Positions 44,613 through 54,062 of a stretch of DNA of 64,000 nt are shown here, in pieces. The stretch is from CAVQBP01 sp963740945. Lineage in GTDB: Bacteria > Bacteroidota > Ignavibacteria > Ignavibacteriales > Ignavibacteriaceae. The position numbers and the translations under genes are program-made. Every line of letters starts with the position of its first letter. The stretch's first letter is position 1. The notes beneath the pieces were generated by a model, which saw only the letters and a list, made by a program, of their open reading frames with translations, made no database searches and was not told the origin of the DNA. The DNA lies in contig CAVUGE010000025.1 in NCBI GenBank assembly GCA_963740945.1, positions 124,001-188,000 on the forward strand. Direction: 5' to 3'.

Positions 44613-44837
44613 ATGACTCCCGAATTTCAACAAATAGGAAAACTTTTGGTCTTTGCAGGAATTTTTATTCTGGTATTGGGAATTGTTTTTCTTTTCGGGG
44701 ATAAAATTCCTTTCATTGGAAGACTCCCCGGTGACATAATAATTAAGAAAAAAAATTTTACTTTTTATTTCCCTATAGTCACCTCAATTTTATTAAGTTT
44801 AATTGTTTCTTTGATTTTCTATCTAATAAAAAAATAG
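44613..44837 (+). CDS. DUF2905 family small membrane protein
   Basis: The 74-residue protein has two membrane helices (LLVFAGIFILVLGIVFLFG and IVTSILLSLIVSLIFYLI), separated by the family signature DKIPFIGRLPGDIIIKKKNF. DUF2905 proteins occur widely without a known role. The gene is isolated, converging on a TlpA-type gene 24 bp beyond its stop. Confidence 0.87.
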   Translation: MTPEFQQIGKLLVFAGIFILVLGIVFLFGDKIPFIGRLPGDIIIKKKNFTFYFPIVTSILLSLIVSLIFYLIKK

Positions 44838-44860
44838 TTCTGGTTATATAAGGAGAATTC

Positions 44861-45397
44861 TTAACTCAAAATATCTCTAATTTTTTGAACGAACTCTGTT
44901 TTCGGAACCAGGCCAATATGTTTGTCTACAATTTTCCCGTCTTTACCGATTACAAAAGATGTGGGTATTGCATTTATTGAACCATAATCGCTAACAACTT
45001 TATTGTCACCATATACCACCGGATAATTAATTCCGTATTTTTTCATAAAAGGTACAACTTCAGATTTTGTATCCTGGTCTAATGAAATTCCAATTACCAC
45101 TACTTCATTTTTAAATTCTTTCTGAATATCAATAAGGTCAGGAATTCCTTTTCTGCATGGAGGACACCATGTTGCCCAAAAATCGACGATTACTACCTTA
45201 CCTCTATAATCAGAAAGATGAATACTTTTACCGTTAGTACTTGTTAAAGTAAAATTTGGCGCCATTTCCGAAGTTTCAGATTTAACAGCAGGTGCGTTGG
45301 ATTTATTATTTTCAGAAGGTTCGGTTTTAACCTCTTTTTTACAGCCTAAAATAGTTAAACCGCTCAGAAATAATAATAAAATCAAATATTTCTTCAT
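44861..45397 (-). CDS. TlpA/ResA-type thiol-disulfide oxidoreductase, lipoprotein
   Basis: The 178-residue protein has a lipoprotein signal peptide (LSGLTILGCKKE, Cys19) and a short polar linker. A thioredoxin-like domain follows with FWATWCPPCRKGIPDL and the cis-Pro loop AIPTSFVIGKDGKIV. It is expected to reduce disulfides outside the cytoplasm, for example in cytochrome c maturation. It follows a small one-helix protein gene by 15 bp on the same strand. Confidence 0.92.
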   Translation of the reverse strand: MKKYLILLLFLSGLTILGCKKEVKTEPSENNKSNAPAVKSETSEMAPNFTLTSTNGKSIHLSDYRGKVVIVDFWATWCPPCRKGIPDLIDIQKEFKNEVVVIGISLDQDTKSEVVPFMKKYGINYPVVYGDNKVVSDYGSINAIPTSFVIGKDGKIVDKHIGLVPKTEFVQKIRDILS

Positions 45398-45412
45398 CTT
45401 TTCTCCTTCACA

Positions 45413-45691
45413 TCATTGATGCTGATTATTTGTATCTTTTTGTGTAGTTCCGTATAAAGCTTGATTCAAAGTAGTATTTGGATGTTCATGCTTTGCAGGA
45501 TCATAATTAGGCGGATAAGACCCACTGTCGGGAACATATCTTGTGTTATTTATAATAAAAAATATTATAAGTATAATTAATATTACTGCAGTCCATACTG
45601 CATTTTTATATCTTGGATCAATTAAAGGTTTTTTTTGAGGCTGTTTTTTACCTATCTGCCTCTCCCGTGGTTTATTTTTTTTTGTCGCCAT
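45413..45691 (-). CDS. small membrane protein of unknown function
   Basis: The 92-residue protein has a very basic N-terminus (ATKKNKPRERQIGKKQPQKK), one membrane helix (AVWTAVILIILIIFFIINNT) and a polar Pro/Tyr/Asn/Gln-rich tail outside. Charge distribution predicts cytoplasmic N-terminus. It is 15 bp upstream of the TlpA-type gene and so probably shares its transcript. No family recognised. Confidence 0.6.
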   Translation of the reverse strand: MATKKNKPRERQIGKKQPQKKPLIDPRYKNAVWTAVILIILIIFFIINNTRYVPDSGSYPPNYDPAKHEHPNTTLNQALYGTTQKDTNNQHQ

Positions 45692-45783
45692 TAAATATTC
45701 TATTTTTAATTGTCTTTATAAAAAGTAAAAATAATAAAAATAATCCATAAAAAGATTGTTTATTTCTAATAAAAGTATAACGA

Positions 45784-46860
45784 TTAAGTAAACATTTCGA
45801 GCTGGTTTTCAGAATTTTTTCGAAAGTTTTCAAGGGATAAATCAAATTTTCGTTTATTTAAGCTATATTTTGCGCAGCTTATCTTAAACAGATTCTTTAT
45901 GGTTTCTGCAAATTCCCCTTCACCTGAAAACCTTTCACCGAATTCCGAATGGTTAAGCTTCCCACCCCTTATATCTTTAATTCTATTGATTACTTTGTTT
46001 GCTCTGTCCGGGAATTCATCGTTAAGCCATTTAATAAATAAATCTTTCACCGAATATGGAAGCCTTAATAAGATACAGCCGGCAAATTGAGCTCCTCTTT
46101 CCGAAGCTGCTTTCAGAATAGCCGGAATCTCTTCATCATTTAGACCTGGAATAATAGGGGCTAAGTTTACCCCGACCGGAATATTGTTTTCGGATAATTT
46201 TTCTATGGTTTCAAGTCTTTTCATAGGAACGGAAGTCCTCGGTTCCATCTTACTGATCAGCGCTTTATCCAGACTTGTTATACTGATTGTAACAGAAATT
46301 AAATTTAATTCATTCATCTCTCTCAGAATATCAATATCCCTTTGAACTAAAGAGTTTTTAGTAATTAAACCAACCGGATTTCTATATTTCAAACATACTT
46401 CAAGTGCTCTCCTGGTTATTTTTAATTTTGATTCAATCGGCTGATAACAATCCGTATTACCGGAAAAGATTATTATATCAGGTTTATAACTTTTCTTCCT
46501 AAATTCTTTTTCAAGCAATTCCGCCCCATTTTCTTTTACCATAATCCTGGTTTCGAAGTCAAGGCCTGAAGAAAAGCCTAAGAATTCATGTGAAGGTCTG
46601 GCATAACAATATATACAACCGTGTTCACATCCTCTATATGGATTAAATGAATAATCAAAATCTATGTCCGGGCTGTCATTAACCGCAATAACAGATTTAG
46701 AATTGTCTTTAAAATACTGCGTTTTTATTTTTCTATTAACTTCATCTCCGGGTAAAGATCCTTCTATTTCATCATCCTGAAAATTTTCAATATACAGCCT
46801 TTCAAACCTGTTTTTAGGATTAAACTGGGCTCCTCTTCCTTTTATTTTATAATCAGTCAT
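45784..46860 (-). CDS. radical SAM protein (PA0069/SplB-like family)
   Basis: The protein is 358 residues from the ATG at 46860. The [4Fe-4S]/SAM motif is YRGCEHGCIYCYARPSH (CxxxCxxC), followed by GNTDCYQPIESKLKITR and TLAPIIPGLND-type features (VGVNLAPIIPGLNDEEI). These match the PA0069/Rv2578c family, related to spore photoproduct lyase, whose reaction is unknown. The upstream ATG at 46893 adds an 11-residue hydrophobic stretch unlike relatives, so 46860 is preferred. No strong ribosome-binding site precedes either. It stands alone on the minus strand. Confidence 0.87.
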   Translation of the reverse strand: MTDYKIKGRGAQFNPKNRFERLYIENFQDDEIEGSLPGDEVNRKIKTQYFKDNSKSVIAVNDSPDIDFDYSFNPYRGCEHGCIYCYARPSHEFLGFSSGLDFETRIMVKENGAELLEKEFRKKSYKPDIIIFSGNTDCYQPIESKLKITRRALEVCLKYRNPVGLITKNSLVQRDIDILREMNELNLISVTISITSLDKALISKMEPRTSVPMKRLETIEKLSENNIPVGVNLAPIIPGLNDEEIPAILKAASERGAQFAGCILLRLPYSVKDLFIKWLNDEFPDRANKVINRIKDIRGGKLNHSEFGERFSGEGEFAETIKNLFKISCAKYSLNKRKFDLSLENFRKNSENQLEMFT

Positions 46861-46971
46861 AAAAATAAAATATATTTTATAATTGAGATTCAAAATCCAA
46901 TAATATAACCCTAGCAGTAAAAGTCTGGATTAAATCACAAATTCTTTAATTTTTAAAAGAGATATGGAAGG

Positions 46972-48462
46972 TTATCTTTCTACTGAAAAAATATGGCTGT
47001 TATAAGATTTCAATTCAATGAAGAGCCCTTGACCCGTAATTTCACTTATTTTTCTGAAATATTTTTGATCGTTTAATAGATCATATAATATAACTGAATT
47101 ATTGGATGAATCAACCTGGAAAACCAGTCTGCATTGAGATGTGCTATCAGAATAATTTATTACAACTATTCTAAATTCATCTTTGTACTTCCATTGCCAG
47201 GTAAAAATATTTCTATTAGTATCATTTTTATCACTTGCCTGCAGAGGCTCTAACAAGCTCCATTCTCCATATTTAAAAATTTCATGCCTGGTAATTTCAA
47301 GCAATTTATTGTAGAATGCTTTTTTTGTTTCCGATACTTTTTCATCAGGTTCTCTTCCTAACTGTAAAGGTAATTTTATTTTTTTGCCCTCAAACTGTCC
47401 ATCAAAGTAAAATTTCATTCCCGGAATAGTACTTATTACTACTGCCGCTGCTATAGATTTTTGCTTTCCAAACTTAACTACAGCCCTCTTTTCATCATGA
47501 TTCTCCAAAAACCTAACTGATTTTAATTGAAAGGATAATTCTGCTCTTAAATGAGCATAAACGTTTTGTAAATTTTCTCCGCTTAAACGATCAGTTAATC
47601 TTTTATCATAAGTAAAATCAAAACCTAATTGCTGAAGATCCCATTCCAGATCCCAATAGCTTTCCGCCATAAATATAAAATCAGGAGATTTTGCTTTAAC
47701 AGTATCAATTGCAACTTTCCAGAACTCCTCCTGAGGCTTCTTATAGCCAAATTTATTTAATACTCCTGACCATGTGTTATGGAATACATTATTCAAGGGA
47801 AGCATTGCCATATCGCATCTTACTCCATCACACACTTCAGTTAATTTAAGCAGATTATCCACTAAGAAAGTCCGTGCTTTCTCTTCAAAAAAATTAACCT
47901 GAATAGTATCCCGCCATGCAGGGAATAAAGGGTCTCTGCCGTGCGCGAAAAATTTATTATATGTTTCATTATTAGCATTGATGCAATCATGTTTAAAATA
48001 AGTAAAAGGATCCTTCTGAAATAACTCTTCATCGGCTTCTAAAAAAATTTTCGGGATAGTTTTAATAAGTGTGGAATCTGCACTAAAATGATTCGGAATA
48101 AAATCCAGGAAAAGTTTTAATCCCATTTTATTGAGACTAAATTTCAATTCCAGGAGTTCATTCAGGTTACCTAATAAGGGATTAACCTCATACTTATCAA
48201 TAGCAAAAGGTGAACCTATTATATCTTCTTTATGCCAATCTTTTAGGCTGTTGTTATAAGCAGATATTAAATCAATCTCAAAACAATATTTTTCAACTGT
48301 GGATGTACATGTTTTCCAGATCCCCATTAACCATATTATGTTAATTCCTTTATCAGCTAATTTTTGGAAAACATCCAGAGGGATAGTATTTAATGTTGAT
48401 TTTTCCCCAAATCGTTTTATCCAGACCCTTGTATTGATTTCATAAAGCTTGGGATTTAACAT
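46972..48462 (-). CDS. GH13 alpha-amylase-family glycoside hydrolase
   Basis: The 496-residue (beta/alpha)8 hydrolase has the family's four conserved regions: LFLDFIPNHF (region I), GVRCDMAM with the nucleophile Asp217, FMAESYWD with acid/base Glu267, and FLENHDEKRA with Asp323. It begins directly at KLYEINTRVWI with no signal peptide, so it is probably cytoplasmic and acts on glycogen, maltodextrins or related alpha-glucosides; the exact bond is not decided. It has no adjacent carbohydrate gene. Confidence 0.9.
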   Translation of the reverse strand: MLNPKLYEINTRVWIKRFGEKSTLNTIPLDVFQKLADKGINIIWLMGIWKTCTSTVEKYCFEIDLISAYNNSLKDWHKEDIIGSPFAIDKYEVNPLLGNLNELLELKFSLNKMGLKLFLDFIPNHFSADSTLIKTIPKIFLEADEELFQKDPFTYFKHDCINANNETYNKFFAHGRDPLFPAWRDTIQVNFFEEKARTFLVDNLLKLTEVCDGVRCDMAMLPLNNVFHNTWSGVLNKFGYKKPQEEFWKVAIDTVKAKSPDFIFMAESYWDLEWDLQQLGFDFTYDKRLTDRLSGENLQNVYAHLRAELSFQLKSVRFLENHDEKRAVVKFGKQKSIAAAVVISTIPGMKFYFDGQFEGKKIKLPLQLGREPDEKVSETKKAFYNKLLEITRHEIFKYGEWSLLEPLQASDKNDTNRNIFTWQWKYKDEFRIVVINYSDSTSQCRLVFQVDSSNNSVILYDLLNDQKYFRKISEITGQGLFIELKSYNSHIFSVER

Positions 48463-48901
48463 ACCTTGATTCTAATTAGATTATTCAATATCTATTCAGC
48501 TCCTATACATTATTTCATAATATTTTTGAAATAGTTCCAAACTTTTTTATTTGAACCTTAAAAATAATAATATTTAACATAATAACTTTATATTCAAGGA
48601 TATTTAAAACATTTAATTAAAAAATTAAACCAGTCATTATAAACTTCATGAATTCTCAGATCCATATAATAAGTTACTCGCGGCTGATAAACCGGGTCTA
48701 AAAAGAAGAGTTGATTCTCGAAAAGTATCCTATAAATTATTGATGAATGTGATGGCACACGTACTTTTCTTAATTTATTTTGAATAATAATAACCGGATA
48801 TTTTTTGAAATTATTTTATATCTTTCTTATAAAGCTTTTTATTTTTAATTACTATTATTGTTTCATTATTATTTATTTATTTGAATTTAAATGAGGATTT
48901 A
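48463..48901. other. spacer with a possible minus-strand gene remnant
   Basis: Between GH13 and the four-gene cluster the minus strand is open from 48815 to 48594 (about 73 codons). It contains protein-like stretches such as SSIIYRILFENQLFFLDP and VTYYMDLRIHEVYNDWF but no good start codon. It may be a decayed gene end; no family is recognised. The part near 48820-48901 is very A/T-rich and should hold the promoter of the cluster. A GAGG site is placed 5 bp before the ATG at 48902. Confidence 0.35.
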
Positions 48902-49885
48902 ATGCCCATAATAAAAAATAAACCTCCAAATGGAGAAGAAAATAAACTAAAAAACTTCCCGGATATATTAGAAAAAGACGGGCTGGAAGAAGAACTAGAG
49001 AGCTATTGTCAATCAGCAGTAGATAAAATCAAATTTACAATTATTATAAAACCTGCTTTAATCTCTTTTGCTGCATTACTTATCTCATTCTTCTTAGATC
49101 TTTCTTATGTTCCTCTTTTAGGAAATATTTCGGTTAAATTAGCGACTGAACTTTTTCCTGCCTGGAAACCTTCCGAAACGGTAATTGCACCTTATAGTTT
49201 CTGGTGGATGCCGGTTTTAGTTTATGTTTTCTTCCTTTTCCTTTCTTTTTTAGCATATTCTAAATTAAAAATGGAAATCGTACGTACTCCGGCATCCGAG
49301 ACAATTGACCGGATAATTACTTCCTATACTACTGTAGTTGACAGTATATCTACAGCATTACCTCTTATTGGTGCTGCTATATTATTAATTAGTATAAAAT
49401 TGGGTGAAGAAGTATTTTTAGGATTATCTGTCCCTTTTGAAGTAAAGGCTTTAATAGTTCTCGCAATTGGAAAATTATTTGAACCGGTATTAGACCTGCT
49501 CAGTGTTGAATTTCAAAACGTTGTAAACCATGTTAAAGATATAAAAGACAGGTATTTTTCACGTCTGCAAATAGAAAATTCCAGAAATATTCTAAAACAG
49601 ATAAGCGGAACTGAGTTTAAATCTCCCGAAATTACATTAAAAGACCTCGAACGATACAGAATATTATTAGAGAATACCGGCCGTCTTAGTGAAACAATCT
49701 TAAATAATTTCAATCAGATAAATTCGGTGCTGGAAAAGATTAACGGCTCTCAAAATATTAGCACTCAAAAAATTGATGAACTAAAATCACTGGCAGAATC
49801 TATTGCTAAGGCTTCTAATTCCTTAGGTGATGAAAAAACATTGCTTGGTTTAAAACATCTCGAAAATATTGTAATAAAGAAGTGA
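48902..49885 (+). CDS. membrane protein with C-terminal coiled coil, cluster gene 1
   Basis: The 327-residue protein (ATG at 48902 chosen because GAGG lies just upstream; a TTG at 48881 would add seven residues) has at least four hydrophobic segments between residues 45 and 195. They are separated by short loops, for example YSFWWMPVLVYVFFLFLSF and AALPLIGAAILLISI-like regions. The C-terminal 130 residues are a coiled coil (NVVNHVKDIKDRYFSRLQIE onward, with Asn/Lys/Leu heptads). No known family is seen. It starts a tightly spaced run with 49896, 50872 and 52072. It may be an inner-membrane scaffold for that set (inference). Confidence 0.65.
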   Translation: MPIIKNKPPNGEENKLKNFPDILEKDGLEEELESYCQSAVDKIKFTIIIKPALISFAALLISFFLDLSYVPLLGNISVKLATELFPAWKPSETVIAPYSFWWMPVLVYVFFLFLSFLAYSKLKMEIVRTPASETIDRIITSYTTVVDSISTALPLIGAAILLISIKLGEEVFLGLSVPFEVKALIVLAIGKLFEPVLDLLSVEFQNVVNHVKDIKDRYFSRLQIENSRNILKQISGTEFKSPEITLKDLERYRILLENTGRLSETILNNFNQINSVLEKINGSQNISTQKIDELKSLAESIAKASNSLGDEKTLLGLKHLENIVIKK

Positions 49886-49895
49886 GTTTTTCACA

Positions 49896-50852
49896 ATGAT
49901 AAAAAAGGAACGGGACAGCAAATTTATAATATATCAGGTTCTTTACATTTTCGTAATAACAGTATTAGCTCTTAAAGGTGCTGATCTGGACCTAAACAAA
50001 GTAGTGTTAAGTAAAGAAGCTGTTAAGAAAAGTGTACGAGATTCACTTGTTACAATCATTGATTCACTTTATGCAAAAGGTATCAACTTTGATATAAATA
50101 TTAAAGAAAATATCGAAGAACAAAATGTTGAATTAAAGCAAAAGCTCACTTCCATGAAAAAAGAGTTGTCGGTACTTATAACTAAGATGAAAGAAATTCC
50201 TCCTGAAGTGAAAGAGCCGCCGAAAGAAGAGCCTGTCAAAGAACAGACAAAAATGCAATCTCCTTTATCAATCAGCCAAACATTTATGCAGTATACATGG
50301 AATATAGCAAAAAACCAGGGTAATGTACCTTCCGAAATATATGATCCGGAAAATTTAAATCAGCCTCTGGTTGTAATACCACCCGGAGAAGAAAAAAAAT
50401 TCGATTTGACTAATCAGAAAGAAGTAATTGTTAAATTCGGCAGCCAGGAACAGCATATAAATGTTTTACGAAATAAACCTCCCGATGTGAAGATAGAGCG
50501 TGTCACTACTAAGATGAATTCATCCGATATTTATGTACAGGATTTACAAAGAATAACTGTTTTTAAGGTAACTATTATAGATGAAAGACCGGACCAATTA
50601 AAAGTAAATTATTCCGGTCCGATAACTGTTTCCAAACCGGAGAAAGACAGTAAAGGAAACCTTGTATACAATGTTTCCTTAAATATTGCCCCGACTGAAA
50701 GCAGATTTGCTCAATGGCTGGACCGAAATAGGACTCTAAGGGAAGCTGATGGCAGATATAAAGTAAATTTCTTTTTTACAATTGTTGATGAAAAATCAAA
50801 AGATAGAGTCCAGGTAGGCGATTCCTTCTATTTTACTGATTTTTCCAGGTAA
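49896..50852 (+). CDS. single-span periplasmic protein, cluster gene 2
   Basis: The 318-residue protein has one N-terminal membrane anchor (FIIYQVLYIFVITVLALKG). An alpha-helical Lys/Glu coiled-coil segment follows (about 30-100), then a Pro/Glu hinge (PPEVKEPPKEEPVKEQ) and a C-terminal beta-rich domain (about 135-318). This type-II topology with a coiled coil resembles GldM-like T9SS energisers in outline (helical neck, then Ig-like domains). No clear family motif proves that, and GldM is longer. It begins 10 bp after the previous gene. Confidence 0.6.
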   Translation: MIKKERDSKFIIYQVLYIFVITVLALKGADLDLNKVVLSKEAVKKSVRDSLVTIIDSLYAKGINFDINIKENIEEQNVELKQKLTSMKKELSVLITKMKEIPPEVKEPPKEEPVKEQTKMQSPLSISQTFMQYTWNIAKNQGNVPSEIYDPENLNQPLVVIPPGEEKKFDLTNQKEVIVKFGSQEQHINVLRNKPPDVKIERVTTKMNSSDIYVQDLQRITVFKVTIIDERPDQLKVNYSGPITVSKPEKDSKGNLVYNVSLNIAPTESRFAQWLDRNRTLREADGRYKVNFFFTIVDEKSKDRVQVGDSFYFTDFSR

Positions 50853-50871
50853 TTTCATTAAAATCAGTTGA

Positions 50872-52011
50872 ATGAAAAAACGTCTTATATTTATTTTTAT
50901 ATTCAAATTGTTCTTAATAGGTTTTTCCAGTACTTTGTTTGGACAAGAAGAAGAACCTGTCCAATATTATCAGATGGAGCCTTTTAATGACAGTTTATTT
51001 ATTGAAATTCAGCAGGAAGTTTTTATTGACCCTCCTGATCCAAAAGCAGAAATAATAGTAGACTTAAGAGATCCCAATAACCAGACAGTTTCAATAAAAG
51101 GAACTTTATATCCTTTTCTTGCATTTACACCTGAAGTAAGGGCCAAAATCCAGACATACCCTTTCAAAATAAATTTAGAACATCAAATAAATTTCGGGAG
51201 TGTTTTCACTGAAGCTGCCAAAAAATTAAATCTAAATAAAATTACTGCTCCACCTACTTTGTACCAAATATCTTCGACCCTCTGTTATATTAACCCATTT
51301 TTTCAAATCTTCGGGGGAGAAAGATTAGGTATGCCGATAAAACACGACTTCGGTATTTCTTTTGGGATAGGAACACCATACTCTGGTACTATTGAAACAA
51401 ATTGGGTAGAATTTAATCTGCACCTTTTAGGTTTTAAGGTCGGGGCATTCAGTTCTGCAGATGGAATAACTGAATTATTTAATGAAGGAAGCAGCTATAA
51501 CAACCTTTATGTTCCTGGATTGGGGTTTCAGATTGGTTACGTTATTCCTCTGGGAAACTTTTTCGAATTCAGTTATCAAAGCATTTTCAAAAGACCTAAT
51601 GATTTCGTAATTGATTATTATATCGGGAAAGATACACTCAATTACCGCCCCAAGATCCTCACAAAAGATTACTTTAGCTGGGAATTAAGGTATCCAATAA
51701 GTATTTTAGGATCTACAAGAAGTAAATTTTATTTGGCAAATTTTGTGGGAGAATTGCATTTTGGTTTTATGGGAAGGGAGTTATCTTTGGGTGGCAGTAC
51801 TTTTGATTTCAGGTTTGATGCTATGACCAAAAGTGATGAGAGATTACCGCAATATTTATTTGAACTCTTAATTCAAAGAATCTTTGATAAATGGGCATTT
51901 AGTGCTTTCGCGGTTGGGCCTTCAATTATTTGTTCTACTACCAAATCGGGAGGTTTCGGTATAATTACTCTATTTATAAATGCAAGAATAAAATTAGGAA
52001 CATCATTGTAA
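50872..52011 (+). CDS. outer-membrane protein, tandem paralogue A
   Basis: The 379-residue protein has a signal peptide ending near FGQEEE. A distinctive N-terminal block includes PVQYYQMEPFNDSLFIEIQ, FIDPPDPKAEIIVDLRDP and NNQTVSIKGTLYPFLAF. Long amphipathic strands then suggest a beta-barrel: SFGIGTPYSGTIETNW, FEFSYQSIFKRP, MGRELSLGGSTFDFRFDAM. The final strand INARIKLGTSL is typical of an outer-membrane beta signal. It is closely related to the next gene throughout its length. No known family recognised. Confidence 0.65.
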   Translation: MKKRLIFIFIFKLFLIGFSSTLFGQEEEPVQYYQMEPFNDSLFIEIQQEVFIDPPDPKAEIIVDLRDPNNQTVSIKGTLYPFLAFTPEVRAKIQTYPFKINLEHQINFGSVFTEAAKKLNLNKITAPPTLYQISSTLCYINPFFQIFGGERLGMPIKHDFGISFGIGTPYSGTIETNWVEFNLHLLGFKVGAFSSADGITELFNEGSSYNNLYVPGLGFQIGYVIPLGNFFEFSYQSIFKRPNDFVIDYYIGKDTLNYRPKILTKDYFSWELRYPISILGSTRSKFYLANFVGELHFGFMGRELSLGGSTFDFRFDAMTKSDERLPQYLFELLIQRIFDKWAFSAFAVGPSIICSTTKSGGFGIITLFINARIKLGTSL

Positions 52012-52071
52012 TAGTTTTATCTCATTATTATGTTTATTCATTAAAAAAAATTTTTAATAGGATAATTATTC

Positions 52072-53205
52072 ATGTCAATAGGGAAACTTTTCTTCGGATT
52101 TATTATTATTTTTATTTGTACTTCAGCAAATTATATCCATGCTCAGGAAGAAGAACCTGTTTTATATTATCAAATGGAACCGCTTGATGATAGTCTATTT
52201 GTACATATACAGGAGGAGGTATTTATTGATCCTCCGGATCCAAAAGCAGAAATAATTGTAGATTTAAGGGACCCAAATAACCAGACAGTCTCAATAAAAG
52301 GTACGTTATACCCTTTCCTTGCATTTAAACCAGAAACAAGGGCTAAAATTCAAACTTATCCATTTAAAATAAATTTAGAAGAAAATATTACATACACAAG
52401 TGTGTTTACAAGAGTTATTGATAGATTAAATCTGGGAAAAATCTTTACACCTCCTACTTATTATCAGATCTCCCCTACACTCGGATATATAAATCCATTT
52501 TTTCAATTGTTTGGAGGCGAGAGGTTTGGATTGCCTATTAAAAATGATTTGGGACTCTCATTCGGAATCGGAACACCCTATTCCGGTCCGCTGGAAACAA
52601 ACTTTTTAGAAGCAAAATTTCATATCCTTGGATTTTATGCCGGCGGATTTACACATAATGATGCTTTTACTAGTATCAAACAAGAAAATAATCATAATAA
52701 CATGTATTTTACCAATGGTTATGAGATCGGGTATGTTATCCCTTTTGGAAATTTCTTTGAAGTAAGCTATTTAGAGAGCACCGAAAAACCTTCTGAGGAA
52801 GTCCTTGCAGGTTATAAAGAGAGCGATACTAAAAATTATCATGTAAAAATTCCCCAGGGTTCTTTTTTTAATTGGGAATTACGTTATCCTTTTGGTTTTC
52901 TGGGATCAACAAGAGGAAAAGTTTACATTGCGAAATATCTTAACGAGTTTCACCTTGGGTATACAGGGAGGGAGCTCTCTATGGCGGGCAGTACTTTTGA
53001 TTTTAGGTTTGATGCCATGGTTCATAGCGATACTCGCCAGCCTCAATATGTCTTTGATATTCTTATACAAAAAATTGCGGAAGCATGGGGATTTAGTGCT
53101 TTTGCTATGGGTCCCTCATTTATTTTAAGTAAAACCGATAAAGAAAATTTTGGAATAATTTCTATATTTGTTAATATTAGAATAAAAGTTGGAACATCTT
53201 TATAG
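52072..53205 (+). CDS. outer-membrane protein, tandem paralogue B
   Basis: The 377-residue close paralogue of the preceding protein is collinear throughout. Shared blocks include FIDPPDPKAEIIVDLRDP, NNQTVSIKGTLYPFLAF, INPFFQ-FGGER, SFGIGTPYSG, GRELS-AGSTFDFRFDAM and the terminal RIKVGTSL. The most variable regions are the probable surface loops (about residues 195-235). A signal peptide ends near AQEEE. This recent tandem duplication argues for dosage or diversified ligand/partner binding. It converges with pgl, the stops being about 2 bp apart. Confidence 0.65.
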   Translation: MSIGKLFFGFIIIFICTSANYIHAQEEEPVLYYQMEPLDDSLFVHIQEEVFIDPPDPKAEIIVDLRDPNNQTVSIKGTLYPFLAFKPETRAKIQTYPFKINLEENITYTSVFTRVIDRLNLGKIFTPPTYYQISPTLGYINPFFQLFGGERFGLPIKNDLGLSFGIGTPYSGPLETNFLEAKFHILGFYAGGFTHNDAFTSIKQENNHNNMYFTNGYEIGYVIPFGNFFEVSYLESTEKPSEEVLAGYKESDTKNYHVKIPQGSFFNWELRYPFGFLGSTRGKVYIAKYLNEFHLGYTGRELSMAGSTFDFRFDAMVHSDTRQPQYVFDILIQKIAEAWGFSAFAMGPSFILSKTDKENFGIISIFVNIRIKVGTSL

Positions 53206-53206
53206 C

Positions 53207-53956
53207 TTATAAATATAAAGCTGCTTCTTTATCAATCCACCATTCTGAAATATCCCTAAAATTATTTATTCTTGAAGCAGGATAGTTCTTATCTGAAGGT
53301 ACTTGATTGATTATCTCTGAAAGAGGTTTCGATTTTTTAGTTCCGGTTACTAAGAATATTATTTGCTCTGAATTACAAATTACTTCTCTTGTCAGTGATA
53401 TTCTTTTTTGAATAGAAATCTCGTCTTTTGAAGGTATAGATTTTTCTGCTACTCCACAGATGCCCTGAGCTACCGCATATAATTTTTGTCCTGGAAGTAA
53501 AGATGCTGTATGTCCATCTTCACCCATGCCTAATAAAATGCAGTCAAATCCGGGCAATCCTCTTTTTACGGGCACATAATTTTTAACTTCGTCTGCATAC
53601 CTCAATGATTCTTCCTCAGGATTTACTTCTCCTTTTATTCTATGGACATTTCCATCAGGGATAGTAATTTTATCGAGTAAAAGATTTTTAGTCATTCCGT
53701 AATTACTTTCAGCATCATCTGGCGGTACACATCTCTCATCTCCCCAGAATAAATGTACGGTTTCCCATTTTATATCTTTAGCAAATGGAGGTTCGGCAAG
53801 TATTTTAAATAAAATTCTAGGTGTACTCCCTCCCGACAAAGACAAATAAAAATTTTCTTTAATCTTATATTTATTATTTATTTCTTCCCTGAGCTTTACA
53901 GCTAAGCCATCTGCTAAAGCCTGAGGCGTTTCAAATTTTCTTATTCTTCTTTCCAC
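53207..53956 (-). CDS. pgl: 6-phosphogluconolactonase
   Basis: The 249-residue Pgl/DevB-type enzyme has FYLSLSGGSTPRILFKIL, VHLFWGDERCVPPDDAESNYGM and the DCILLGMGEDGHTASLLPG block typical of 6-phosphogluconolactonase. It hydrolyses the lactone made by glucose-6-phosphate dehydrogenase in the oxidative pentose-phosphate pathway. No zwf or gnd is adjacent. The final coding bases converge with the second paralogue of the four-gene cluster. Confidence 0.92.
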   Translation of the reverse strand: MERRIRKFETPQALADGLAVKLREEINNKYKIKENFYLSLSGGSTPRILFKILAEPPFAKDIKWETVHLFWGDERCVPPDDAESNYGMTKNLLLDKITIPDGNVHRIKGEVNPEEESLRYADEVKNYVPVKRGLPGFDCILLGMGEDGHTASLLPGQKLYAVAQGICGVAEKSIPSKDEISIQKRISLTREVICNSEQIIFLVTGTKKSKPLSEIINQVPSDKNYPASRINNFRDISEWWIDKEAALYL

Positions 53957-54062
53957 TACTTGCCTTTGTATTAGAATTTGTCAGTGAATAAATAATTTAA
54001 TTTTTTATTTGTTTAACTTATCTAAATAAAAAATAATTATTTTATACCTCACTGAAGTTGAT

